DNA of 64,000 nucleotides from Aporrectodea caliginosa (GCA_020284085.1 JACEVL010000773.1:350001-414000); one strand, 5' to 3'. Counted from the first letter of the stretch, positions 17,802 to 30,123 are shown. The notes: generated by a model from the sequence alone, not told the origin. A program made the numbers and translations.

Positions 17802-20800
17802 TTAGTCGGTCGAAGATGTAGTCTGCGGCGCTGGAGGTGGAATCAGGGAGTCTTCCGACTCCACGTCCGACTTTTGTATCTTTGGAATTGCTTCTTCCCA
17901 TGATTCCAGACACTGCAAGCATCCAACATAAGTTGGTTTAATGTATCTTAGTCTAACAAAACTTTGTCTAATGTATTGTAGTCTAAAGATCTTAGTAAAA
18001 TGTATCACAGTTTAACATAAATTGGTACAATACATCTTAGTCTAAAGTAACTTGGCCTTTTCATCAAAAAAGACTTGGTCTAAACTCTAATTGCACCTTT
18101 GTCTCATGTAACTCAATTCAATGTAACTCCAGAGGGAGGCCATTCCAGACCCGAGGGCCCAACACAGATAATGCACTATGTAGACACTTCATATACCACC
18201 TTTCAGGTAACTGTTGAAAGCATCATGCATTAGTACAGAGGAGCTATAGAAGTTCTCAGTTCAGATAGAAGACAAACGATCGGTTTCGATCTCGATCGGA
18301 GACCTTCTGGTAGTAGGAGATCTGTCGGTCGGCCATTTCGACGAACAGCCTGTGGAAATCTTTTCTCTTGTTCTTGTGCCATCTCTCGAGGTCGGCCTTG
18401 AGGTCGGCGTTGGCGCAGGTCACCTTGTCATTCAGAAGTTCCACCTGTTTGTTCAACTGCAAAGAAAACAAATAGGTGTGACTGCATCTTCAGTCAAAAT
18501 CTAACTGTAAAGGATTTAATGCATCAACCAGGGGTGCAAAAAACCAAGATTTTTTCAAAATGAAAAGTTGGGTTTTGATTTTTTTAAAGATTTTCCTATT
18601 TCGGATAATAAAGCTCATAAAATGGCATGAATACTGTTCAAATTAATCAGATTCATAAATGAAATTAACTAGAACAGTAGAACCATAGAACGTCATGTAA
18701 CGAAATTAACAAAGATGATACAACAATTGCAAAGAGAGTTGAAGAGACGCCACTTTTGCTATAAATTTTTAATTTCTAAAAGCAAAAAAAACAAATTTTG
18801 TGGTTTTTTGGTGTTTAAAAAACCCAGAAAAACCAAAAACCAACACTTTTGCAGTCCTGGCATCAACATAACATAAATAAATTGATATAAATAAATAAAA
18901 CATGAATATCAGAATATGTATAAAATACTATGAAACAAAAAATAAATACCAGAATGTACACAAATGTAATAAAATCAAAGTAAAATCAAAATCAAAAATT
19001 AATGGAACAAATACAGAGTAAATAAATAATATCTCTAAATGAACGAATGAACAAGTGAACAAACAAACAGTTTTTCTAAACCATGTGCTCTCTATGCAAT
19101 GCAAAATCAGACAGTTTTTCATGCAACAATGAACAATTATTTGACTCAAATAAATGATCCTCCAACATAAAAATTTTACTCTAATATATGGGAATGTGCC
19201 AGATTTACTGAAAACAGCCGCAAAGTAAAATACAAATTGAAAGGGCACACTACCTCATCCACATCCTTGATTGCATAAAGAAAGCACAAATTATCTCTCG
19301 TTTTTAACACACGGATAGAAATAGGTTCTTTTAAAACTGTTAGTGACCGCAATTGTAAAGTTTAAATGCCATCAAAATTCTTACAGAACCATCAAATCTG
19401 GCAGCTGATGTAGTCTCTACTTTTATTAGTAATGTAATCATTCCTTATTTCTGAAAATCCAAACATTCACTTGTAACATGTGAGAGTAAAGTTTTAACTT
19501 TTTTTAAGTTCTTCAGATGATAGATATATACATTAATGAATATAAATCAGAAATTTTTAAAACTGTTTATGATATTGCAACTGCTTTTTCTTCTACTGAT
19601 GATTTCGCTATTTTTCGCCCCTGTATGTATTATTGCTGTAATCTAGGACAGGACCGTGTAATCCACTAGGCACAGTGCCTATCGTGCCTAGGGGCTACGA
19701 ACCTTTCAGGGGCCTACGCTAGTCTGAAATGAGATATTGAAAAACCCAGAAATATTGCATTAGACCATTATAGTGGGATATTAAATTTAAATAATCCACA
19801 TTACAAAAAGTAAATTGAGATATAAAATCAAAACTGGGTGTGTTCGTGAATCACGTTTAAACTTGACATCAATACATAAGGTGAATGTGTAATAATTATG
19901 CATTTAGCTTTAATGTAGAACTGGCACTTTGAGTCTATGAATGCATAAGTGCCTCTAGGGCCTACCTCGACCTTAAACCGGCCCTGATCTAAGAGCATTT
20001 GTCTCATGCTAATAAAAGATTACTCACTTACTTATTAGATTAGATTTCAAGATCGATGCATCTTTGTCCAGAGACCCGGAACATGATACTGCACTTGGAA
20101 GCTTTTGTTAGGCCCACGTTTCACTTTATAGTATTGTATCATTGTACCATCTGTCAGCAATGGATGGGAATCCATTGGTTGGGTTACACGTGTATGCGTG
20201 GGCTGACCAATTATGACTATTCTACTTTGCTACACTGTTTTTGCCTATTAAACGATGATACTTCTGTTCTCATTTGTTTTCTCTTCAAGTGAAAGAAGTC
20301 TTAGAAAAACTTTGTGATTGTTTCAAACTACGAAGCAAAAGCACATGCCACAACAATTTCAGGAGACGGGGATCTTCACACAATACAAAATCATCTCACA
20401 AGCCATGGCAAATGATTTTTAAAACATGGGCCTAAGAAAACAGACAGCTAAGGTTATTCTGGCAAGCTGGCAAATGTGGGCGGCATCGCCGCCTCTGATA
20501 CCACAAGATAGTGGATATCAGAGCCAGTCCTAAGCCTGGAACCCTCTTTAAGGGAGAAGTGCGAAGGTCGAACGGATGGGTGCAGATACTCCGTTCGTAA
20601 AGAAAAAATATTATGAAATCCAATGCAAGCATTGGACTCCAACGGGCCTCGGCCCACGGATCTGATGCAAGCGCTGGACACCTACGGGCCTTCGGCCCAT
20701 GGATCCTGATGATGATGATGAAGGTTATTCTATAATAAGTATGTAATTTATAGAAGTTAGGTTATCAGGCTGCGTTAGATTGCATTGGAGACAGTTATTC

Positions 20801-23800
20801 TGTAAAAGTTAAACTGCTAGGACTGCTAGGTTGTTCCGTAATCAATTTAAAGTTGTAAATTATAGACGTCATAAAGACAATTTCATAATTATACAAATAT
20901 AATAATTAGGGAAGTATTTACCTTCACAACGTCCTCGCTGACCTGTTGAAAAGAAATACAAAGACAAAATCAACTAAAAGCCACACGCACATAATAATAG
21001 CCTTAGACTAATAGTGCACTGTCCAATTAGTACATTTAGACTATATTATCATTATTATTAATATGCATTTCTTAAGTGCCACTATCTAACGACCAAGCAT
21101 CAATCGATGGCGCTGAGCATCTGAGCGAATGACTTGCTTACTGTCCCTACACAGTAACAGTCTCAGAGGAGGAGGATCGAACCTGAACTCTCCGTGTTAC
21201 ATGGTAAGCACTCTAACCAATAGGAGACCATGCTCCACATCTACTGCCAGCGCTACCTGGTGAGTAATAGCAGCAGAAAAGGTAGTAGCAAAGAGACTTC
21301 TGCTAGAGAGGATGACACTGTGTTCCAGAATGAACTTCCATCTTGCCAGGCAAATATGTTCCGTGTGGGATGGAATCTTCTTCTTCCACTGACCTGTTCT
21401 CTTTCTTCCTTCTTGCGATTCAGTTCCTCGAGGGTCATGTCGTATTCCATCTGAATCGCATCACGCTTCCTAAGCACAGCCTTCAAACACAGCAAACATT
21501 AAACAAACATTAAGCAAACATTAAACCAGATCAATAAATTCATCTGTTCACACATACATCCATCCACCCACTCACCCGTTAACAGATCCACCCATCCATC
21601 AATCCACCCATTGCCCACCCACCCTAACCCATCCATCAACAAACTCACCCATTAACAGATTCATCCATCCATCCACCAAACCATCCAAAGCACTCACCCA
21701 TCCATCTACCCAAACCACTAACCCATCCATCCACCCACCTGCCCACCAACCCACCATCACCCATTCATCCATCTATCCACCCACTCACCCATTAACAGAG
21801 CAAACCATCTATCCACCTACCCCACTCATCCATGCATCTATCCATGCAAGCACCAACTCACCCATCCATCCACACACTCACCCATGAACAATGAAACCAC
21901 GACTGAACAGAATGGTCTTCAAGCCACCCAGAAAAAAGGCGATGTTCACAGAGAGAGTTAAACCCCAGAAGTAGTTCAAAGCACTTGATGCCCTACAATT
22001 CAAAGTCCAAAGCTCAACAGGTTGTCATACTGTTAAACGTTAAATTACATAACAAAAGAATTACTGATAAGTTTAACAAACCTTGATGGCCTCTGTGTAA
22101 AGAACATACTCCTTCACTGGATTTCCAAACTGAACCTCTGTTGCATCGACCTGCGTTTACAGAATAAACAACGGAATAAACAACCCATAGATATAGCATT
22201 TCATTTATCAGTTAGTTTGTTTCATCAAAAATTTCTTGATGTCATTTAGGTCTACACTAAAAACTCATCTCTTTTGACTTGATTCTGGTTCCTCTGACCT
22301 ATCACATTTCCACCTGGTTGCACTCCAACAAAGGTCGACTCAGCCTTTCATTCGCCAGGTGGAGTTGGTAAAATGAGCAGTAGGACCGATGGGAGCCTTG
22401 CATGGCTGCCATACACTTAAATTCGACTCCAGTAATAACTTGTGATCATCCATTCATACTACGAATTGTAATAATACTACAGTGTGTCAGTTTGAATTAA
22501 TAAAAGAAGATTATTATTATTAACAAACAAGCAAAAACAGTCATAAAACTCCGAGACCTATGAGTGACTCTGTAATAGCGCCATATAAATGCATAAATGC
22601 TGTGAATGAATGAATGAAATAATAAATAATGAATGAATGAAATAATTCATGAATTAATTAATGAATGGTGCAACGCTTACAGAGCCTTTCATTCGTCTAA
22701 CTCTAGCACAAATATAATCCAAAAATCCCGCATCATAAATTAATTTACGCAAACGAACAGCGATACATTCGCCAATCACAAACCAATTCCTGAAGGCCCA
22801 CATAACACTTCTCGACTGATTTCGCCAAAGCAGACAGCGCGCCACCCAACTTCTCTTCTGAATTCGACCACAAGGTGAAGATCGGACCCCATTCATTCAG
22901 TTCCGCTAGTAAATCTAAAATGAAAAATATCTTAAAATATTCAGAACTATCTCAATCCTATTTACATATTTACTAAAATATTCAGAGCATCTCCTAAGAA
23001 AGTCTGCATTTTAAGTAGAATTTAAAATTTCTTATTATTATTATTACACATTTTATTATCTACCACACGACCCAGCACCAATCGATGGTGCTGAGCAATT
23101 GTGAGTAAAGGACTTGCTCAAGGTCCTACAACAGAAAAGGGGTTCAAACCCGTACTCTCTACGCTACATGGCGAGCGCTCTAACCAATCGGCCACCATGT
23201 GCCGCCATTCTGCGCATTCTTACCAAACTGTTCTTTGACGATCCTTTGCGATATTCGTTCCATCGTCCCGAGTTTCTCTCCGAACGAGTAAATATAGGTC
23301 GTGATGTCGTTGAACTCAGGCGAGCGGTTTTTCATCATTAACGAAGCGCTCATGTTGTGAAACGAGTCAGTGAGTCGTGTGATGATGCCTGTTCCTTCCT
23401 TCTTTGCTGACTGGAACTCCTAAGACATGTAACAGGACAAAGCATAATAATGATTCCACGCCGAAGCGCATGAGCAATTGCCAGGCTTATCCGTCATTAG
23501 ACAATCTACTGGAGCTTCATGGACCAGCAGAATATTCTAAACAGTGCTCTAACAGGCTTATGCACCATTAGACATTCTATTGGAGCATCATGCATTATTA
23601 GAACATTCTAACCAGTGTTCTTAACAGGCTTATGCATTAGAGATTCTATAGGGGCATCAGGCAGTAACATCATTTAACCAATGTTCTAACAGGCTTATGC
23701 ATAATTAGCTTTCTATTACAGCTTTATGATTTATTAGAGCATTCTAGTCATCATTCTAACAGGCTCACACAAGATCACACATTCTATTAGACCTTCATGC

Positions 23801-26800
23801 ATTATTAGAATAGTCTAACATCATAAAAAATTCCACTGTGTCCTTGGAACATCATGCATTGTCAGAACAGTCTAACCAATGTTCTAGCAGGTTTTTACCC
23901 ATTGTTTGGCGGTCAAGAATGTGTAGTAGTGTTTGTTGAAGGAAAGCACGGGGTGATCAGCAATGCGCTGTAGGAAGTTCTGCAAGGCCACCATTCGCGT
24001 TTTGACGAACTCTTGATTGAAACGATCGAATCGCTTCAGGCTGTGCTTCTCCGGAAGAGGCTTTTCAAACAAACACAAAATGCCATTAATTAACGCTACA
24101 ACTGTCATTAATTAATGGGGCGTTCATTGACATTAAGGGTATTAGCAGGTTACCAACTAACGCTATGACTTTACAACCACAAAATGCATTTAAGCCTATC
24201 ATTAACACATATATTTATGCATGGCATGCAGTTGCATGCATGTAAATATGTGCGTGAGTGCGTGTGTGTGTGACCTTGGTGGAGAAAAGGGACTACTTGT
24301 CACTTACTAGATCAGCCGGAAATGGTCTTTTTTGTAATACCGTGTTTATTGAAATCTTAAGTCTATTTACTGCACCTGAAGCTAAAACTCAGACCATTGG
24401 CATAACTGGTTATTGGGGTCATTGGTCTAGAAGTTCCAGTATATAAGCATGAGGAGGCAACTGCCTCCTCATGCCTCCAGTTAGCTGCCTATGACTGCAC
24501 CAGTAAACTTGCTGTAAAACGAACTATATTATCCCACATGATGCAGTAAAGCTAAAAATCTGGTATTACTTACTCACATGTTCAATTATATGTCTGTTAA
24601 AAGACTTGACTGCACATCCAAAAGACACTTACTGGGACAAGGTGGGTTGGATGTGACTCTTCGAGTCGCTGTCTTAACCAGATGAAGTCGTTGTAGCGTC
24701 TTCGGACTTGATACTCTTGAGAGTCAAACTCACTGCGAGTTGTCTTTCAGTTTAAAAATAAGACACAATAAATAAGTAAGTATATTCTTTATTAACCAAT
24801 TGTTACTTGCACATTGGTGCACAGACTTATAAACACAGTTAAAAAGTATATAGCATCCTGACAAGAAATGTTTTTTTTGCATCAAGTAAGTTAGTTAGTA
24901 AGTAAGTGAGAATATCCCTTAATAAACCAATTGCCAACCACACTTTGGTGTACAATCAGTAAAATGACAAGTATTTATCTAAGAAAGCAGTCTCTCACAG
25001 CATATCATACTCATGGAATAACAACAATTGGCAACAAGGAATCATGTCTAGTAGCAGAAGCAACTATTGATTGATTCCTTGTGCATTATGAAAGCCCATA
25101 AGGTTGACTCAGCCTTCCACTCCCTAGAGGCGACTACAAAATAAGCAGGACAGATAGACGCCTTGCAGGCTGCTAAACAGTTAAATGTGACTCTTGTTAA
25201 ACTGGTTATCATCTGCTACTACTATATACCATGTAATCTTACTGAGTACTTTCAGTTTGAATTATAAACGAATATTATTAAACATACATTAATACATACT
25301 ATGGCGCTACAGAAATGAACAGATAAGATTAGATTAGATATCCTATTCTGTAAATGCAAATCCATCCACCTTCGTTGTAACTCTGAATGTAATATAGGAT
25401 TCCATCGTCGATGTGTGTTTCTCTGGATTGTCGACGATGACGAACAGATCGTGTTCGTCGCTGTCCAGGTCGTCTTCGGCCGACTTTCTTGCTGAACGAA
25501 AAGAACACTGGCCGCCATTTTGATCATTGCTCAAATCAAGATTTCGAGTAGATGTGGGACTGATCTGCGACAGGTAGTACTAGAACGACCAAACAGATTG
25601 ATAAAGAACATATCAAGAACATGTTATCACAAGGAACAGGGATAAATGAAAACAGTTCAATAGAATGTGTTCAATTCCGCTAGCAGCACTGAAAAAGCAA
25701 TGATCCAACTTAGGAATGAATGATGACTGAACTGTAGACATTATTTTATCTCCGCTTCTGGTTGAGCTTAAAACATCTCAGTGTGAAATGCATTTATTAA
25801 TAATAAGCACTTCAAAAATCTCTTCAGTGTGTGTGTGCGATTATTTGTAATTTTCTTTCAGTCGTTGCCGATCAATTCCAAAGCATGCCAGTGACCACGC
25901 AATCGCATAAATACATTTGCACAAATACTCACATCAACCTAGTATAGGGTGACCATTTACTGGCCATCAAAAACCGGGACACTTTTAGGAAAACTAACAG
26001 TTGTAATTACTTAAGTATAGGACTATAGGAGGGCCTATCCCTATAGGCTTACTCCCTATAGTCAACAGTTACAATAGTTACTTATAGTATTATAGTATAG
26101 GCCTACTATTGTAGTAGGCCTATACTACACAAATACCTTGAAGATGTTCAAAGTCAGGGGCAAAAAATTAATCTGTACATAACTTTGGGAGACAGAATTT
26201 GCTTTGGGCCGGATTTTTGCATTTTGGGAGACAGAAGGGCCTCTGTCCCCTCTTCCCCTCCACTCCAATGCAAAATGTAAGCAAATAATTATTTTCATAA
26301 ATCCAATTTTCATTTTTTTATGCCCAAAAAATGGTAATTCATCATTTTAGCGTTCTTTATTATATACGCATTAAATTATAGCATATCGTTTAATCGTTTT
26401 ACGTACAATCGTACATGGCATTTTAATGCCAATGTCCATAATAACTGTCATCAATTTACCTTCTATTAACCCAAGTATTATTCTAATCAATGCAACTTCT
26501 AGTTTCACAAGAAACTATTTCATCAATCCTACTTCTACTTTCACGGAATTGAAACATAATATTAATTTAGCAATGTAAACTACGGCATAACCTTTGACTT
26601 GACTTTCATACTGAAGTAAATTTTGTCGTCTTTGCATGTTTGAGCTTTTCTGTTGTTGTGACAACTGTGGCATTATCGCCTTCAATGTATAAAACTGCAA
26701 CATTGAACAGTGTCAGCTGGTTGTGTCAGAAACCGGGACATTTTTGCTCTTTAGCACAAGTCGTCGGGACACCGGGACACAACACGAAAAACTGGGACAT

Positions 26801-27457
26801 GTCCCGGAAAACCGGGATGTATGGTCACCCTAACCTAGTATCATTGTATTGTATTGCATTTACGGATTTCTAAAGCACCTCTCACAGTACAACCTAATCA
26901 GAGGCGCTCCCAGTGCGAAAAGCCCGTGAAAAAAGAAAAGTCTTAAGACTGCGGGCAGATACAGAAGTACCCCCAGTTAAGATCATAGAGCCAGTCATAG
27001 AGGGTAGATCGTTCCAGAGCAAAGGGCCAACAGATGCATACAAGCGCGGTATTGAACAGTAACAGTCCGAGTCATATTTAGTATCATATTTAGTCCGTTA
27101 ATTTGCATTTAGAGTTGTGGTCGGCTAACAGGTACTTGAAGTTTCACATCGAGCCAGCATCGACTAGCCTGAACCCCACTGAAAGCCAACAGAGAAATGC
27201 ATCAAGAAATCAAGAAATGCGGCGCTAAATAAACATCCTATAATCGAATGCCTTCCCTAGAAGCGTTTCTGGGCGCCGATGTACACAGAAATCAGCGAAG
27301 CGAATTAAACTATCGGCCATACTTCGAAATCGTACTCGTCCGATTCTTCGTCGAGGGCGCTAGATAAAGGGTCTTTAACCCCAAGGGGGTCTTTAAAATC
27401 CGCGGAATTTCCATCGGATTCTGAATTAACTACAGACGATGGTTGACAGTCCGCCAT
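17802..27457 (-). CDS. SNX30: Sorting nexin SNX7/SNX30-like (PX-BAR), 11 coding exons
   Basis: Exons in coding order: 27457-27323, ~25491-25370, 24743-24633, 24060-23899, 23419-23224, 22905-22784, 22150-22082, 21480-21394, 20942-20922, 18456-18304, 17912-17802. The PX domain spans exons 2-4: [20 protein letters not shown], then [20 protein letters not shown] with the RRYNDF phosphoinositide motif, then PPLPEK and [17 protein letters not shown]-type coiled region follows: [58 protein letters not shown] and [19 protein letters not shown]7/SNX30 pair with SNX4 in endosomal recycling and autophagy (family knowledge). All junctions from exon 2 on are phase-matched. The exon 1/2 junction is unresolved. 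The strong GTATGG donor at 27322 ends in phase 0, but the best acceptor before exon 2 needs one leftover base. A small exon may be missing, or a weaker donor after 27336 with an acceptor before 25487 may be used. SNX7 versus SNX30 is not decided. Confidence 0.9.
18529..18859. mobile_element. hAT-like non-autonomous element, TSD GCATCAAC
   Basis: Begins CAGGGGTGCAAAAAACCAAG and ends TTTTGCAGTCCTG. The exact 8-bp duplication GCATCAAC lies at 18521-18528 and 18860-18867. In the last SNX intron region; no transposase frame. Confidence 0.9.
19649..19986. mobile_element. hAT-like non-autonomous element, TSD ATCTAGGA/ATCTAAGA
   Basis: Ends CAGGACCG and CGGCCCTG are inverted repeats with one mismatch. 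The flanks ATCTAGGA and ATCTAAGA match in 7 of 8 bases. Internal GTGCCTAGGGGC and GGGCCTAC motifs resemble the GGGGCCCTAGGC stretches of the element at 9564-9825. Confidence 0.8.
20440..20716 (+). repeat. LINE 3' untranslated tail with (GAT)n
   Basis: Contains two ~45-bp units ending GGGCCTCGGCCCACGGATC and GGGCCTTCGGCCCATGGATC, then GATGATGATGATG. CCAGTCCTAAGCCTGG recurs as CCAGTCCCAAGCCTGG near 37580. The layout fits the 3' end of an RTE-like retroposon, but no coding part is attached. Confidence 0.55.
20922..20942 (-). CDS. SNX30: 21-nt microexon of the SNX gene
   Basis: AACAG precedes and GTAAAT follows this exon, which encodes VSEDVVK. It joins ...KKEEREQ (exon 8) to [12 protein letters not shown] (exon 10) in phase 0 on both sides. 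It is supported by flanking consensus sites and by the coiled-coil alignment, not by transcript data. Confidence 0.75.
21040..21235 (-). repeat. tRNA-derived SINE, family A (reverse)
   Basis: CATCAATCGATGGCGCTGAG, GACTTGCTTACTGTCCCTAC, then the reversed B box GGATCGAACCTGAAC and reversed A box CTAACCAATAGG. Confidence 0.85.
21540..21890. repeat. Minisatellite of CCATCCACCCA/CACCCATTAACAGAT units
   Basis: About 350 bp of imperfect units built from CATCCATCCACCCACTCACC and CATTAACAG, in SNX intron 7, ending some 190 bp before exon 7 in genomic order. Confidence 0.85.
22261..22520 (+). repeat. SINE family V copy 1
   Basis: Shares AAGGTCGACTCAGCCTTTCA, GGTAAAATGAGCAG, TTAAATTCGACTCC and TCAGTTTGAATTAATAAA with copies at 25075-25290 and 62100-62340. 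The GTCGACTCAGCC...TAAAATGAG block looks like one of the conserved domains shared by SINEs of distant animals. Ends in a (TAT)n tail. Confidence 0.75.
23060..23200 (-). repeat. tRNA-derived SINE, family A (reverse)
   Basis: CACCAATCGATGGTGCTGAG, AAGGACTTGCTCAAGGTCC, the reversed B box GGGTTCAAACCCG and CTAACCAATCGGCCACC. It ends about 20 bp before SNX exon 5 in genomic order, i.e. close to that exon's donor. Confidence 0.85.
23480..23890. repeat. ~69-bp minisatellite abutting SNX exon 4 donor
   Basis: Five to six units with TTCTAACAGGCTTATGCA, CATTCTATTGGAGCATCATG and CATTATTAGAA. The last unit, GTTCTAGCAGG, ends about 8 bp from the exon 4 boundary at 23899. Confidence 0.85.
24447..24474. 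repeat. Perfect 13-bp inverted repeat with 2-bp centre
   Basis: GCATGAGGAGGCA, AC, TGCCTCCTCATGC. In SNX intron 3. Confidence 0.9.
25075..25290 (+). repeat. SINE family V copy 2
   Basis: AAGGTTGACTCAGCCTTCCA, CAAAATAAGCAGGAC, GTTAAATGTGACTC and TCAGTTTGAATTATAAA match 22261-22520. Confidence 0.75.
25945..26832. mobile_element. hAT-like element (888 bp), TSD ACCTAGTA
   Basis: Ends TAGGGTGACCAT and ATGGTCACCCTA are flanked by the exact duplication ACCTAGTA at 25937-25944 and 26833-26840. Subterminal CCGGGACA motifs occur at both ends. This is the largest DNA element of its kind here, but no transposase frame is present. In SNX intron 1. Confidence 0.92.
26860..27225 (-). repeat. Interspersed retroelement tail (reverse)
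   Basis: CTAAAGCACCTCTCACAGTA, TCAGAGGCGCTCCCAG, AAGTCTTAAGACTGCGGGCA and GATCGTTCCAGAGCAAAGGG match the order of motifs at 28210-28590 and 46675-46870. Confidence 0.65.
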
Positions 27458-28209
27458 TGTTAGTGGTCACGTGCGCACCCGTGCCCCGCCCCCTGCATTA
27501 CCGTAAATATCATCTGTTCAGAATCTGGCTGCACGAAGAAATACGGTAATTTTCTTTTTCAACAAAGTCTGTTGAGTTTGAAAATGTGTTCACTTGTAAT
27601 AATAATAATAATAACTAATAATCTTTTTTTTATTAAGCGCCTGACAAACGCACTGTCCTGTACATTTACATGTTATGCAATTGAAACAATCTTAACTACT
27701 AATAGAACATGAGCCTGTTGGTATTACCATTGCTAATAGCCTCACAGACAAGCATGTCCGCCCTACGGGACTCGAACTCGGTACCCTCGGTCTCTACGCC
27801 AGTGTGTTATCCAATGCGCTATTGTTCCCCCAATTACTGGTAATTAATTAATGTTCATGCTTAACTGTCATGAGTGCGCATTTGGGCTACTCCTGCGCCA
27901 CCAGATACATTATCGTCACCGATTGCCACCGTAGCGAAGCCGTCGATCTCTTCCATTTGACCTCCCCGGATTGGGACCTGGCAACTATTGCGGACTTGAT
28001 TTTATACAGCGCTGGTAAATAAGCTGCATGGTGTCCCTGACACGGCTTTTGTGTAGCGCTGAGAAAGTTCGAAGACTTACATTTATATTTTGGGTGTTCT
28101 TTTAACTTTAAGTAAAGCTATGGCCCTATGGGAACCTTTATCACTTTACTCTTACACATATTTTGAAATTATATAAACCTAGGCCCCCCCTACACGAAAC
28201 CTTGGTTCA

Positions 28210-28590
28210 TTTCCTCATTCATTCATTTATATAGCGCCCCTTCCAGGTAACTACTCAGAATCGCGCTCAACTCCAGCCCAGGCAAAAAGGTCAGTTTCAA
28301 GTGGCCATAAAACGTACGTATCTGTAGGCCTACTATTCCAAACCCTAGCGCCTACCGCAGAGAACGCGCGGTTCTGCATATATCTGCTGTGCGGGCAAAC
28401 CACTACCCCCTCTCAGCAGAGCGAAGGGTGCGACAACTCTGAGCCCCCGATACAGACAGACAGAGATCTATTAGGTAGGCAGCCGTAGGCTGGTGAAAGG
28501 CCAAGTAGGCATCGCCAGACCAGAGAGCTACTCTATATTCGATGCGCTGTCGGACAGGAAGCCAATGCAGAACCAACATATACCTATATA
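28210..28590 (-). repeat. Interspersed retroelement tail (reverse)
   Basis: CATTCATTTATATAGCGCCCC, ATTCCAAACCCTAGCGCCTAC and CAGACAGAGATCTATTAGG, followed by GACAGGAAGCCAATGCAG. Same family layout as 26860-27225 and 11880-12240. Confidence 0.6.
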
Positions 28591-28709
28591 ATTATGTGTA
28601 GTCTGCAGGCAATGTTTTAATGAAATCCGCCATTTTTAGAAGTTAGCAATTTACACCTCTCCCACAGTCCTACTTCTCCCGGTAGTACTAGTCTGATAGC
28701 TGTAAAAAC

Positions 28710-28835
28710 CAGTGGCGGCGCCAGATGGGAAATTCCCCAAAAGTGGGGAATCACCTCAAATCACAGAGAGGAAGGGACAAAAGGGAAGGGCTTGGAGCTT
28801 TAGCCCCCCAACCTGAAATCCTGGCGCCTCCACTG
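28710..28835. mobile_element. hAT-like mini element (126 bp), TSD GTAAAAAC
   Basis: CAGTGGCGGCGCCAG and CTGGCGCCTCCACTG are inverted ends. The exact 8-bp flank GTAAAAAC is at 28702-28709 and 28836-28843. Confidence 0.93.
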
Positions 28836-29295
28836 GTAAAAACTGGACTTCATTTGAAGGCCAATAATAGACAAATTATTATCGTGGTTTCACCCCCACC
28901 TTTCCTATGCATACGTACATTATCAGTAGCCCACGCCCATACGCAAGCATATATCTTGGTTGACCCCCTCCATGAGTGCATACTAAATGGATGGCCCCTA
29001 AGAGGCTTAATTTTTTGTCCGTTTTACCCGTCTCTTTGATTAATAAACAGTTTCATTTTCCCTGATGCACTTGTTTAGCCTCCCAGGATCTCTGACCATT
29101 CTTATCTATTTGGTAAAAAATTTAATTACAACTGTTTAGCTTGCAAGCATTTTTATGATCCTTGTTTAACTTTCCAGATTTTTATTGAACGTTTTCAATT
29201 CCCATATTTTTGGCAACCTCTCCTACGCCTATAGGTGCCTGATTAAGACTTCTTCGTTGGTTTCCCATTTTCATCATGATCTCTCCAAATTAACA

Positions 29296-29362
29296 CTTTA
29301 ACAACGACCATGTACTAAAAGTGACTAGGAAAACAATGCCGCTCGTCGTTAAAGTATTAAAT
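29296..29362. repeat. Short hairpin element (copy 4)
   Basis: ACACTTTAACAACGACC and CTCGTCGTTAAAGTATTAA ends with AGTGACTAGGAAAACAATGC inside; the same family as 8749-8820. Confidence 0.7.
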
Positions 29363-30123
29363 GGGCAACCATAGCTAAACCCAGTTCGGGAGAACTCACT
29401 GGCAAGTCCAAGAAATCCACGGGGCGCTTTGAAAACAAATACAAGAGCTTTCTCAAATGGCAAACACGGCTTTTCTTAACAAAACGATGTTAACACGTAG
29501 TCATGAGAGTGCGTCTGTACCTCACAAGAAATCACCAAGCGTTGAATTGTTTCTATGTACACATGCGTTTCAAAGTCAATCAGAGCATAAAAAATCAAGA
29601 ATCACAAACAATGCCCTCAGCTCTGTGAGATAAACGCCATCAGCGACGCTACCAACAAAAGCACTGGAAGCAATGGCAAAACTGGCAACACAAAGAAATC
29701 CTCAATGGAAAAAGTTCAACCATCTTTTGATCAAGATTGGCCAAAATATTTGCGGAAGCTGCACGGATGGACCCTTCAAACGACACAACTGCATTTCTTG
29801 TTCATTCAATAGCAGCATTTATACAGCGCCTCTTCAAGATAACTGCTCAGAGGCGCTCCCCTAACGCCTTCAGTGATCGGAAGCACGGCGCATTGCCAAA
29901 CAAGAATAGCAGCATTAGTTGTTTATGATGAGCTACAATCCACAAAGTCTAGTCGCATTCAGAAGATATACAGAGATCATCAGATATCTGTAGCAACACA
30001 ACAACTAAGGGGATACCAATAGACAAATACCCGTGGTTCCGATTTACACGTTTCGCTAACATTCTTGGCACAGAATGAATTATCCCAAAAACAATAATTT
30101 TTCTTCAGATGAGGACTTAAACT

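Noticed and set aside
25343..25534. Taking the whole open frame, including [12 protein letters not shown], as the SNX exon 2 start
   Set aside because: The segment upstream of the acceptor has no family similarity and the ATG lies within the intron.
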